Under the pieces are notes generated by a model. It had not been told where the DNA came from and made no database searches. It saw only the letters and a list, made by a program, of their open reading frames with translations. 5,995 nt of DNA from assembly GCA_016777395.1 (NCBI GenBank), contig JADHRO010000134.1, positions 1 through 5,995 of the forward strand. Direction: 5' to 3'. The position numbers and the translations under genes are program-made. Origin of the DNA: Chitinophagales bacterium. GTDB lineage: Bacteria; Bacteroidota; Bacteroidia; Chitinophagales; UBA8649. Below, in pieces: positions 1 to 5,995 of this stretch (its first letter is position 1; each line of letters opens with the position of its first letter).

Positions 1-1182
1 TATGGTTTTGAAGAATGGGTGATTGATGAGATTAAACCCTCTATCTATAATTTGTTTCTTTACAACCTCAATGAACTGAAACAGTTTACACCAGCAAAAA
101 AAGTGAAGGCCAGTTTGATAAGTACAGGAATTTACACAATCAATTCTGCCATTCAAGTGAATACTCCAAAACTAGGTATCGGGGTCCATACTATTGATTT
201 GTTTACTGGAACAACTAACAAGAATGGAGTATATGAGATTAAACTCTATCATAACGAGACCTTAACTTATCATTATAGAGTCGATTTACTTTCATTTGAT
301 TATACCAAACATGTTTATAGTCATTGTGATTATTGGCAAAAGAAAAACAACAATACAGTGCACAAATGTTTTCGTGAAAAGGGTAATAAGCTTCCTTTTT
401 ATCCGGTAATGATTGAAGAGGGGGGAATTGACTTGTCGGATAGTGCCTTGCATAATATTCGTATTGAGGTAAATGATTTTCATGGGAATACCTCGAAGAT
501 TTCAGCCAAGCTTCAATACCAGCCGCAAGCTGAATTTTTTATACCTAAAGAAGAAAGGTATCATGCCCATTTCTTGCTGGGCCAGCGAAATCAATTCGGG
601 AATAATAATGTTCGCATTAGTTTAGATGAGGGTGTATTGTTTAATGATCTATATTTTCAATATAAAGAGCGAGTAAATAATTCATTTGGCCCCTTCTTAG
701 ACATTCATAATAGTACTGTGCCAGTGGCAGATTACTTTGATATTTCCTTAAAAATTCACGCTATCGATACTAATCAAATTGAAAAGTACGTAATAGCCTA
801 TTATGATTACAAGAATCGTAAAAAATCGATTGGAGGTAAATACAATGAAGGATTTTTGCACGGAGAGACAAGAAGTTTAGGCACTTACTTTATTGATATT
901 GATACGGTTCCACCTAGACTAAATGCGCTTAATATAAGTGAAGGGAAACAACTAACTTATCAAAAGAATATACAGTTTCGAGTCAGTGACAACTTCTCAG
1001 GTATAGCATCATACGATGCATTCCTAAATGGCAAATGGGTGGTTTTGGTTTATGACGCCAAGAAGAGCTTAATGAGTTATACCATCGATAAAAGTATACT
1101 TAAAAGAGAAAATAATTTTGAAGTTTTAATCGTCGATGAGTGCGGTAATTATATTAGTAAGCAGTATGGTTTTACCTATTAG
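1..1182 (+). CDS. M23 family peptidase, C-terminal part (5' end outside window)
   Basis: The reading frame is open from the first base (Y-G-F-E-E-W...), so this is the last 393 residues of a longer protein; the GTG at 19 is only the first possible start inside the window and probably not the real one. In Bacteroidota M23 (LytM/peptidase M23) proteins, the zinc-peptidase domain ends near an NPL-YGF-type segment followed by 'D.IKPSI..L.LY.L', which is how this fragment begins (YGFEEWVIDEIKPSIYNLFL). The rest is beta-rich and matches the C-terminal region of that family: an NKNGVYEI motif near codons 73-80 and a terminal Ig-like segment with SDNFSGIASYDAFLNGKWV near codons 329-347. Family role: secreted or envelope endopeptidase cutting peptidoglycan cross-links. 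The HxxxD and HxH zinc motifs are not in the window, so activity cannot be judged. trmH follows after 72 bases on the same strand. The family call rests on recalled consensus, not on catalytic residues. Confidence 0.82.
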   Translation, partial: YGFEEWVIDEIKPSIYNLFLYNLNELKQFTPAKKVKASLISTGIYTINSAIQVNTPKLGIGVHTIDLFTGTTNKNGVYEIKLYHNETLTYHYRVDLLSFDYTKHVYSHCDYWQKKNNNTVHKCFREKGNKLPFYPVMIEEGGIDLSDSALHNIRIEVNDFHGNTSKISAKLQYQPQAEFFIPKEERYHAHFLLGQRNQFGNNNVRISLDEGVLFNDLYFQYKERVNNSFGPFLDIHNSTVPVADYFDISLKIHAIDTNQIEKYVIAYYDYKNRKKSIGGKYNEGFLHGETRSLGTYFIDIDTVPPRLNALNISEGKQLTYQKNIQFRVSDNFSGIASYDAFLNGKWVVLVYDAKKSLMSYTIDKSILKRENNFEVLIVDECGNYISKQYGFTY

Positions 1183-1254
1183 CGATAATCAACAAGCGGG
1201 TGAAAAATACTAATTTAGCTATTAATTCTAGCTTGTAGTACTTATCTTCAAACT
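1183..1254 (+). other. Short intergenic spacer with weak inverted repeats
   Basis: This is the 72-base gap between the M23 peptidase stop and the trmH start. It holds two weak inverted repeats that compete for the same bases. One pairs AGCTA (1217-1221) with TAGCT (1229-1233) around a 7-base loop; the other pairs ACAAGC (1192-1197) with GCTTGT (1231-1236) at long range. Neither is GC-rich and neither is followed by a T tract, so a terminator is not supported. No Shine-Dalgarno sequence precedes the trmH ATG, as is usual in Bacteroidota. The gap is short enough for the two genes to be co-transcribed. Confidence 0.3.
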
Positions 1255-1917
1255 ATGGATAAGACCAAAATCTTGTTAGATTATTTGAGCCAATTCCTAA
1301 CGGATGAGCGAAAAGTACAATTAAACAAAGTCATTGATCAACGGACTAATCATTTTGCAGTAGCTCTAGAAAACATCTATCAACCCCATAACAGTAACGC
1401 GGTTATAAGATCATGTGATTGCTTTGGCATCCAGGACTGTCATGTTATTGAGACTATCAATGAGTTTAGGTTTTCAAAAAATGTGAGTAAGGGTGCAACG
1501 AAGTGGGTTAATGTGCACCGGCATAAAGGCACTACACAAGCAATAAGTGCTTTGCGAAGGGAAGGATATCAAATTGTTGCCACAACTCCGCACACGGACG
1601 ATTGCAATCTTGAAGATTTTGATGTAAGCAAGAAATCTGTTTTTTTCTTTGGGGCTGAGAAAAGGGGGCTGAGTCAAACTGTGCTGAATGAAGCAGATGT
1701 TTTTCTTAAAATCCCTATGGTTGGACATACCGAAAGCTTGAATATTTCCGTTAGCGCTGCTATCATTTTACAGCATGTAAGTCGAATGATTAGGGAGGAA
1801 AACATAGCTTGGCAATTAACCACTGAAGAAAAAGAAATACTCCGATTATCTTTTACCAAAAGTAGCACCAAACGCTTAGATGATCACTTAAAAGTATTCG
1901 AAAAATCTATCATTTAA
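1255..1917 (+). CDS. trmH: tRNA (guanosine-2'-O-)-methyltransferase, TrmH/SpoU family
   Basis: This 220-residue SPOUT-class enzyme should transfer a methyl group from S-adenosylmethionine to the 2'-O of a ribose, most likely G18 in the tRNA D-loop, in the cytoplasm. All three SpoU motifs are visible. Motif 1 spans about residues 36-58 (ALENIYQPHNSNAVIRSCD), with N46 and R52, the latter matching the catalytic Arg41 of E. coli TrmH. Motif 2 is FFGAEKRGLS at 131-140. Motif 3 is IPMVGHTESLNISVSAAIIL at 153-172, part of the trefoil knot that binds the cofactor. The helical N-terminal (1-34) and C-terminal (about 173-220) extensions and the total length fit TrmH (E. coli, 229 residues) rather than RlmB, which carries an N-terminal L30e-like domain absent here. 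The ATG at 1255 gives the expected N-terminus. The target nucleotide is inferred from the family; TrmL-like or rRNA specificity is less likely. The gene ends four bases into the convergent thioesterase gene. Confidence 0.9.
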   Translation: MDKTKILLDYLSQFLTDERKVQLNKVIDQRTNHFAVALENIYQPHNSNAVIRSCDCFGIQDCHVIETINEFRFSKNVSKGATKWVNVHRHKGTTQAISALRREGYQIVATTPHTDDCNLEDFDVSKKSVFFFGAEKRGLSQTVLNEADVFLKIPMVGHTESLNISVSAAIILQHVSRMIREENIAWQLTTEEKEILRLSFTKSSTKRLDDHLKVFEKSII

Positions 1918-2336
1918 GCCTCATAGGCTTCCAATTGCTCTCTAATCCACTCGGGAATTTGAATGGTCTTCTTGGATTGCATATCAAACATTACCTGAGT
2001 TGTCTGCCCTGTAGCATGAACGAGCTTACCATTTTTACCTTGACTAACTATGGCGTAGCTCAATTCAAAGCTCTTATTCCCAACTTTTGACGTTCGCATA
2101 AAGACTTCTGGATGGCGAGCAGTTAGTAACAACTCTTTATGGAAACTAGCATGAACATTGCCAATTAAAAACATATGCTTTGTCCAATCCCAGTCCGGGC
2201 AAGCCTCCATCATATATCTCCCTCTTGCCGTTTCAAAGTAGGTGAGAAACACGGCATTATTGACATGTCCTAAGGCATCCAAATCATTCCATCGCATTTG
2301 TAGAGGAAAATGAAAATTAAATTCAGTTAAATCCAT
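1914..2336 (-). CDS. Acyl-CoA thioesterase, 4HBT (hotdog-fold) family
   Basis: The product is a 140-residue single-domain hotdog thioesterase of the YbgC/FadM/4-hydroxybenzoyl-CoA thioesterase type, which hydrolyses acyl-CoA to free acid and CoA, normally as a cytoplasmic tetramer. The signature lies at residues 15-38: RWNDLDALGHVNNAVFLTYF, then ETAR. D20 aligns with catalytic Asp17 of Pseudomonas 4HBT, and H24-V25-N26-N27 and Y33-F34-E35 are typical of the FadM/YbgC subgroup. There is no signal peptide or membrane segment, and the length is normal (130-150 residues). The ATG lies 2 bases after the lytic transglycosylase stop with no Shine-Dalgarno sequence, which suggests translational coupling as the last gene of the operon. 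The substrate cannot be read from the sequence; medium or long acyl-CoA is a guess from FadM-like members. The stop codon shares TTAA with the trmH stop on the other strand. Confidence 0.9.
   Translation of the reverse strand: MDLTEFNFHFPLQMRWNDLDALGHVNNAVFLTYFETARGRYMMEACPDWDWTKHMFLIGNVHASFHKELLLTARHPEVFMRTSKVGNKSFELSYAIVSQGKNGKLVHATGQTTQVMFDMQSKKTIQIPEWIREQLEAYEA
1916..1930. terminator. Possible weak terminator hairpin at the convergent gene junction
   Basis: AAGCCT (1916-1921) and AGGCTT (1925-1930) form a perfect 6-bp inverted repeat around a 3-base loop, on the two overlapping stop codons. Read on the - strand, the hairpin is followed within about 15 bases by a TTTTT run (complement of 1901-1905), as expected for a terminator of the four-gene operon, although the T run is not immediately adjacent. 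On the + strand no T run follows. The stem is short with only three G-C pairs, and the repeat also encodes the last residues of the thioesterase (E-A-Y-E-A), so it may be chance. Confidence 0.3.
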
Positions 2337-2338
2337 CG

Positions 2339-3364
2339 TTATTCTTGTAATTCATAATCTGCACCATGAAATGCTTCATTAACATAACTTGTAGGTATTT
2401 TTATCGTATAACTATTTCCAACACTGATCGTCAGTTTGGTGCTAGTCAACCATGGATTTACTATTTTAAGCATCTTGTAGCTTGTCCCATTATCAATAGC
2501 AAATTGCGCCAAATCTTCAATTGAATTTTCAACGACTACTTGATTAAATTGGTATGGTTGATACAAATCACGATCAACAAAATTAAAGCCGTATTTATCA
2601 GGGTTTTCAAACACCATTTTATAAGACAAAATTCGAAAGATATACCGGGAGGTTTCCGAGTTTAGATATAAATCATAATAGTTAGAAACCTGTTGTTCAT
2701 TCAAGCGTTTATAGAGCTTGGCCATACCAATATTATAGCTAGCTGCAGCAAGGGTCCAAGATCCGAATTTCTCTTTGGCATCTTTCAGGTAATCACATGC
2801 TGCGGAAGTTGCTTTCACATAATCATACCTTTCATCTACCTCATTGTTAATTTCCAAGCCGTACTCCAATCCGGTTGATTTTAGAAACTGCCAATAGCCT
2901 GCTGCGCCTGCTGGTGAAACTACATTTCTCAAACCACTTTCAGCAACGGCTAAATACTTAAAATCACCAGGGACACCATTCTCTTCCAAAATCTGCTCAA
3001 TGTCGTCAAAGTACTTGCTAGATAGTTTATAATTTAACATGGTATTTGAATGCCAAAATGTATTGACTAATAGCTCTCGATCAAAGCGTTCTCTGACTTC
3101 TTGATCATTTAATGGAACTCGTTCATTTGCAAAGAAAACATCACCACTAATTCTAACAGGGTTAATACGTTGAGGTGCATTTAAACCATTATCAAGCATA
3201 GAATCACCTGCCTCCTGGCAATTGATAAATAAGCTCATCCCCGCAATTTTTGTTGTGGGATTAGGTTTGTTATTTTCATTCAAACTTAGCAGAAATGTCT
3301 TAAATACCACCAAAGTAACGAGCGTGACGAACGTGGGCATCAGCCACTTATTTAAATAGTTCAT
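2339..3364 (-). CDS. Membrane-anchored lytic transglycosylase, SLT domain (MltD-like, GH23)
   Basis: This 341-residue protein should cleave the MurNAc-GlcNAc bond of peptidoglycan with formation of 1,6-anhydroMurNAc, on the periplasmic side. Residues 8-27 are one hydrophobic segment with no lipobox cysteine, so it is an uncleaved anchor or signal peptide rather than an MltD-type lipoprotein. The SLT (GH23) domain spans about residues 118-250: catalytic E142 in LAVAESGL, SPAGAAGYWQF (150-160), DERYDYVKAT (178-186), AAASYNIGM (206-214) and ETSRYIFRIL (237-246). A degenerate LysM-like segment lies near 277-324 (IEDLAQFAIDNGTSY, then IVNPWL and YTIKIP) and may bind glycan. The block PLNDQEVRERFDRELLVNTF (84-103) before the catalytic domain is typical of the Bacteroidota version. 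The start lies 3 bases after the DUF2480 stop and the gene ends 2 bases before the thioesterase start. I give no gene symbol because MltD orthology is not certain. Confidence 0.92.
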   Translation of the reverse strand: MNYLNKWLMPTFVTLVTLVVFKTFLLSLNENNKPNPTTKIAGMSLFINCQEAGDSMLDNGLNAPQRINPVRISGDVFFANERVPLNDQEVRERFDRELLVNTFWHSNTMLNYKLSSKYFDDIEQILEENGVPGDFKYLAVAESGLRNVVSPAGAAGYWQFLKSTGLEYGLEINNEVDERYDYVKATSAACDYLKDAKEKFGSWTLAAASYNIGMAKLYKRLNEQQVSNYYDLYLNSETSRYIFRILSYKMVFENPDKYGFNFVDRDLYQPYQFNQVVVENSIEDLAQFAIDNGTSYKMLKIVNPWLTSTKLTISVGNSYTIKIPTSYVNEAFHGADYELQE

Positions 3365-3367
3365 GCT

Positions 3368-3865
3368 TTAGTTTTTTGAAATTGGAACCATAGAACATGC
3401 TTCTCCATAAGAGATTGCTCTTACTACTGGTTTCAATTTTTGAGTTAGTTTAACGTAGTTTTGTTCTTTTACTGAGATTTTTCCGCCGCAGCCTTTAACT
3501 ACAACGCGCTTATTGGCATATGGTTTTACATTCAGATCTGAAATAGCTTCTGAAATAAAAACGTTTATTGCTTCTGCTTTGTTCTGTGCAAAGATATGAG
3601 GGATACCCATATCCGTCAGATAAGATGCCACAAGCATATATGCCCACATGGGAATAATAGCATCACTGCTGCAGTGAATATAAACCTGACTTTCTTGAAA
3701 CTCCTGAAAATCGTGGCCTTTAAGTGCATCTCTAAACTCCTTCTCTTTAAGAATGATGGCTTTATATAAAAATGGCTTTAGATCAAAACCTTTGATACTA
3801 TTCATCGAAATGAGCTGGAGCATGTCAATAGTCTCAATAGCTTTTTTTGCTACTTTATTCTCCAT
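3368..3865 (-). CDS. DUF2480 family protein, function unknown
   Basis: I recognise this 165-residue protein as DUF2480, a family of unknown function that I know from Bacteroidota. Matching conserved blocks are FLYKAIILKEKEFRDALKGH (32-51), HCSSDAIIPMWAYMLVASYL (64-83), VVVKGCGGK (121-129) and KLKPVVRAISYGEACSMVP (143-161). Each of the last three carries a cysteine (C65, C126, C157); these are the only cysteines in the protein, which makes a metal or redox role thinkable but unproven. There is no signal peptide or membrane span, so it is probably cytoplasmic. The start lies 18 bases after the ppiD-like stop. The spacer on the coding strand is purine-rich, with AGGA followed by a run of A, but AGGA is about 14 bases from the ATG, too far for a classical Shine-Dalgarno sequence. 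Flanking genes act in the envelope, which gives little direct hint of function. Confidence 0.88.
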   Translation of the reverse strand: MENKVAKKAIETIDMLQLISMNSIKGFDLKPFLYKAIILKEKEFRDALKGHDFQEFQESQVYIHCSSDAIIPMWAYMLVASYLTDMGIPHIFAQNKAEAINVFISEAISDLNVKPYANKRVVVKGCGGKISVKEQNYVKLTQKLKPVVRAISYGEACSMVPISKN

Positions 3866-3883
3866 TAGATATATTTTTTTCCT

Positions 3884-5980
3884 TTAGAAAAAGTCGAAGC
3901 TATTATCTTCTATATCAGCTCCATTTCTTAAGGCTTCAGTTAATCTGCCTTGAACACCTGATGAAAAAGAACTTGACCTAAGCTTGTAAGCACTTAAATC
4001 AGTTGCAGTGGGAACCTCACTTTTGAAGGTCGTCTTTACCACAAATACGCCATTTTCGCCAATGATAGGGGAAGAAACTTCATTTAAGGATAAGCCTAGA
4101 GCAGTTGCCACCACCTTTGGTTCATTCCCGACACTTGGTAAGGTAACGTTAGTAAATGATAAATCGTTTGCTGTTTGTATGCTTATCCCATTCGAAGAAG
4201 CTAATACACTTAAATCTGACCCACGCAGTTTTTCTTTCAGCATAAGCGCTTTCTTTTCCTTCTTCACTTCAGCTTCAATAATTGCACGTACACTTTCTAA
4301 GTTTGCTTTTCCTTCTTCAGTTTGTCCATCTTGAAGAGCGACAACAAAATTATTTCCTATCATAAATGGTGAAGAAACGTCTTCATCTTCCGACTCAAAA
4401 GCCCACTTTATCATTTCTCGAGCATTTCCATCTAGTCCAGCGATTGAATTTGCAGTTTTTGCAACACTTGTCGCATCCTTTATTTGATCAGTGCCTGCAA
4501 GAAAAGCATCCTTTGTTCGATTGTTTCCAGCATACAAACTCGATTCAGCGAAAATACTGTTTGTAGTTTCCTCACTAGCAAAAATTGATTTAGTTAATGT
4601 TGCCACCTTAACTGCTTCTGAAGTGGTTCCCCAATCATAGACTTCCACAAAGTGAGCACCATATTGCGTGTATACCATCTTCACATCACCAACATTCATT
4701 TCATAAAATATAGCATCATTAAACGGAGTTACCATTTCACCAGGAAGCACCCACTGCAAATCTCCACCATCTTGCGCATTGGATGGATCTTGAGAATACT
4801 TAGCAGTTAAGGATGCTAATGGAATTCCTTCTTCTAAGATTATTGTTCTTAAACTATCAATTAAATTTGAAGCTTCCTCCTGCGTAGCAAAACCTTCACC
4901 TGTAATAAGTAAATGTCTTACTTTTAAAGAATCTGCAATTGGTTTGCGGTTAATCAACTTACTTGCCACGAAACTATCATTCACTTTTAAGGGGCCAAAT
5001 AAAGTACCTGTCTTAGCAGAGAAAATAGAATCTGCAAAAGCATTTGTTAACTCCCCTTCTTTGTAAAACTTTTTATCCCATCGCGTTTCAGAACTTGCCA
5101 TGATAAATAAGGAATCATCCTCAGCTATCTGCCATTGAGCAAACTTATCGGTCATCCAATTTTCTGCATTCAAAACATCATCACTTGAAGGAGCTATAGC
5201 GAAAGCTACATACTTGATATTTACAGAAGCATCTTGTTTAAACTCATTTTCATGACTCTCTAAATATGCATTTAGGTCTGAATCTGAAAAAGAAAGCGCT
5301 TCATCTGATACACCAGCAAATGGAAGATAAACAAATTCTGCATTGGCCTTAAGATTGTCATTCGTGTATAAAGCTTCTGCCATCCAAGTTGGCACATTTA
5401 AACTTTTCGCTAACAACTGATTATACTTTTTTTCTAATCTTTCCTTGTAAATTGCTTTCTCGAAATTCGTCCATTGCGCACGTTTTTCTTCTGCAGTTAA
5501 CCCTGAATTTTTATCAACCAAATCTAATGTTTCTAAATATTGCTTAAACAACGCCGCATCATACTGACCATTTTCTCCGGCGAATGACGAAGTAATACTT
5601 GGATGTTGAAACTCCTGATCAAAAAGCATGGCTTTCTTTTCCGCTGTTGCAACTTGGATGCCCAAACCTTCAAACAAATCTTTTTTCAATTTATCATTAA
5701 TGACTTCATTGAACGTACTTGTACGGACATTTTCCTTTTGAGCGAGGGTTAAATCTACTCCTTGAAGCTGATTTTTCATAAAGGTCTCATTGATTTTCAA
5801 ACGCGCATCAAACTCAGCGTATGAAATCTTTTCCCCATTTACCACAACTATATCCGTTCCTCTTACGGGACCATTACCTTGACCGCCCATATCCATTAGA
5901 ATGAAGGCCAACATTGCCAATGCAATGACGAATATTAATATACCGCCTAATTTTTGTCTTAATGTACCTATAACCGCCAT
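3884..5980 (-). CDS. ppiD: Periplasmic peptidyl-prolyl isomerase, PpiD/SurA-like with parvulin domain
   Basis: This 698-residue protein is an inner-membrane-anchored folding factor of the PpiD type, expected to bind newly exported proteins and isomerise X-Pro bonds in the periplasm. A single membrane segment (about 12-30) follows the short N-terminus MAVIGTLRQK, which fits the PpiD family start and supports the ATG at 5980. Residues 44-200 form a SurA_N-like chaperone region, beginning IVVVNGEKISYAEFDARLKI. The parvulin (rotamase) domain lies at about 353-449: VRHLLI with H355, YSQDPS (395-400), GGDL (405-408), PGEMVTPFNDAIF (413-425) and TQYGAHFVEV (438-447) with H443. The conserved parvulin positions are present, so activity is plausible. 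Residues 470-590 look like the second, divergent segment usual in long Bacteroidota PpiD proteins. The length is near that of the family. Only 15 bases upstream are visible, so the promoter is outside the window. It is the first gene of the operon seen here, though others may lie upstream. Confidence 0.92.
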   Translation of the reverse strand: MAVIGTLRQKLGGILIFVIALAMLAFILMDMGGQGNGPVRGTDIVVVNGEKISYAEFDARLKINETFMKNQLQGVDLTLAQKENVRTSTFNEVINDKLKKDLFEGLGIQVATAEKKAMLFDQEFQHPSITSSFAGENGQYDAALFKQYLETLDLVDKNSGLTAEEKRAQWTNFEKAIYKERLEKKYNQLLAKSLNVPTWMAEALYTNDNLKANAEFVYLPFAGVSDEALSFSDSDLNAYLESHENEFKQDASVNIKYVAFAIAPSSDDVLNAENWMTDKFAQWQIAEDDSLFIMASSETRWDKKFYKEGELTNAFADSIFSAKTGTLFGPLKVNDSFVASKLINRKPIADSLKVRHLLITGEGFATQEEASNLIDSLRTIILEEGIPLASLTAKYSQDPSNAQDGGDLQWVLPGEMVTPFNDAIFYEMNVGDVKMVYTQYGAHFVEVYDWGTTSEAVKVATLTKSIFASEETTNSIFAESSLYAGNNRTKDAFLAGTDQIKDATSVAKTANSIAGLDGNAREMIKWAFESEDEDVSSPFMIGNNFVVALQDGQTEEGKANLESVRAIIEAEVKKEKKALMLKEKLRGSDLSVLASSNGISIQTANDLSFTNVTLPSVGNEPKVVATALGLSLNEVSSPIIGENGVFVVKTTFKSEVPTATDLSAYKLRSSSFSSGVQGRLTEALRNGADIEDNSFDFF

Positions 5981-5995
5981 TTAAATCTATTTTAA

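Larger units (their letters stand above)
1914..5980 (-). other. Probable four-gene operon: ppiD-like, DUF2480, lytic transglycosylase, thioesterase
   Basis: The four genes share one strand with gaps of 18, 3 and 2 bases, leaving no room for internal promoters or terminators outside coding sequence. The last two junctions are tight enough for a terminating ribosome to restart, which matters because no start here has a well-placed Shine-Dalgarno sequence. Transcription would run from beyond 5995 leftward to a possible weak terminator at 1930-1916. The operon is inferred from spacing and orientation only. Confidence 0.75.

Noticed and set aside
1211..1218. TAATTTAG before trmH, one mismatch from the -7 element TAnnTTTG
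   Set aside because: No TTTG-like -33 element lies at the right distance upstream, and such near matches are common in A+T-rich DNA.
1474..1871. Two overlapping - strand open frames inside trmH
   Set aside because: They lie opposite the conserved SpoU motifs 2 and 3, and the products show no recognisable domain.
4008..4334. 108-codon open frame on the + strand inside the ppiD-like gene
   Set aside because: It lies fully antisense to well-supported coding sequence with clear family motifs. Its serine- and phenylalanine-rich, low-complexity product matches no family I know, as expected for a shadow frame.
4366..4566. 66-codon open frame on the + strand inside the ppiD-like gene
   Set aside because: It is antisense to the same gene, has unnatural composition (rich in His, Leu, Gln and Pro), and shows no domain or start signal.
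5982..5989. TAGATTTA on the - strand, one mismatch from the Bacteroidota -7 promoter element TAnnTTTG
   Set aside because: It ends two bases before the ppiD-like ATG, so transcription would begin inside the gene, and no upstream -33 element can be seen at the window edge. The AT-only inverted repeat TTAAA/TTTAA across the same bases is expected by chance.
1..5995. Search for a mobile element, phage, defence system, CRISPR array, tRNA or riboswitch
   Set aside because: All but about 95 bases between genes are coding for recognisable housekeeping or envelope proteins. There are no direct-repeat arrays, transposase motifs or terminal repeats, and no intergenic space large enough for a structured RNA.

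Overview
The window looks like ordinary chromosomal DNA from a member of the Bacteroidota, most like the Flavobacteriia. Four things support this: A+T-rich sequence, starts without a well-placed Shine-Dalgarno sequence, a DUF2480-family protein (a family I know only from this phylum), and the Bacteroidota forms of M23 peptidase, TrmH and PpiD. The genus cannot be named from the sequence. Nearly every base is coding. I see no RNA gene, mobile element, CRISPR array or stretch of foreign composition.

Layout. On the + strand, positions 1-1182 hold the C-terminal part of a secreted M23-type peptidase whose catalytic half lies before the window. After 72 bases comes a complete trmH-type tRNA 2'-O-methyltransferase gene (1255-1917). 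On the - strand, four closely packed genes read right to left: a PpiD/SurA-like periplasmic peptidyl-prolyl isomerase (5980-3884), a DUF2480 protein (3865-3368), a membrane-anchored lytic transglycosylase (3364-2339) and a hotdog-fold acyl-CoA thioesterase (2336-1914). The gaps between them are 18, 3 and 2 bases, so they are very probably one operon. The two gene groups converge and share the palindrome TTAA as overlapping stop codons. A small inverted repeat sits on that junction.

How the genes fit together. The isomerase should help fold proteins crossing the inner membrane. The lytic transglycosylase cuts peptidoglycan glycan strands, and the M23 protein belongs to a family that cuts peptidoglycan cross-links, so the region leans towards cell-envelope upkeep. 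TrmH (tRNA modification) and the thioesterase are cytoplasmic housekeeping enzymes with no obvious tie to that theme. The DUF2480 protein has no known function and is the least understood gene here. I found no evidence of a new multi-gene system; the findings below are modest and ranked accordingly.
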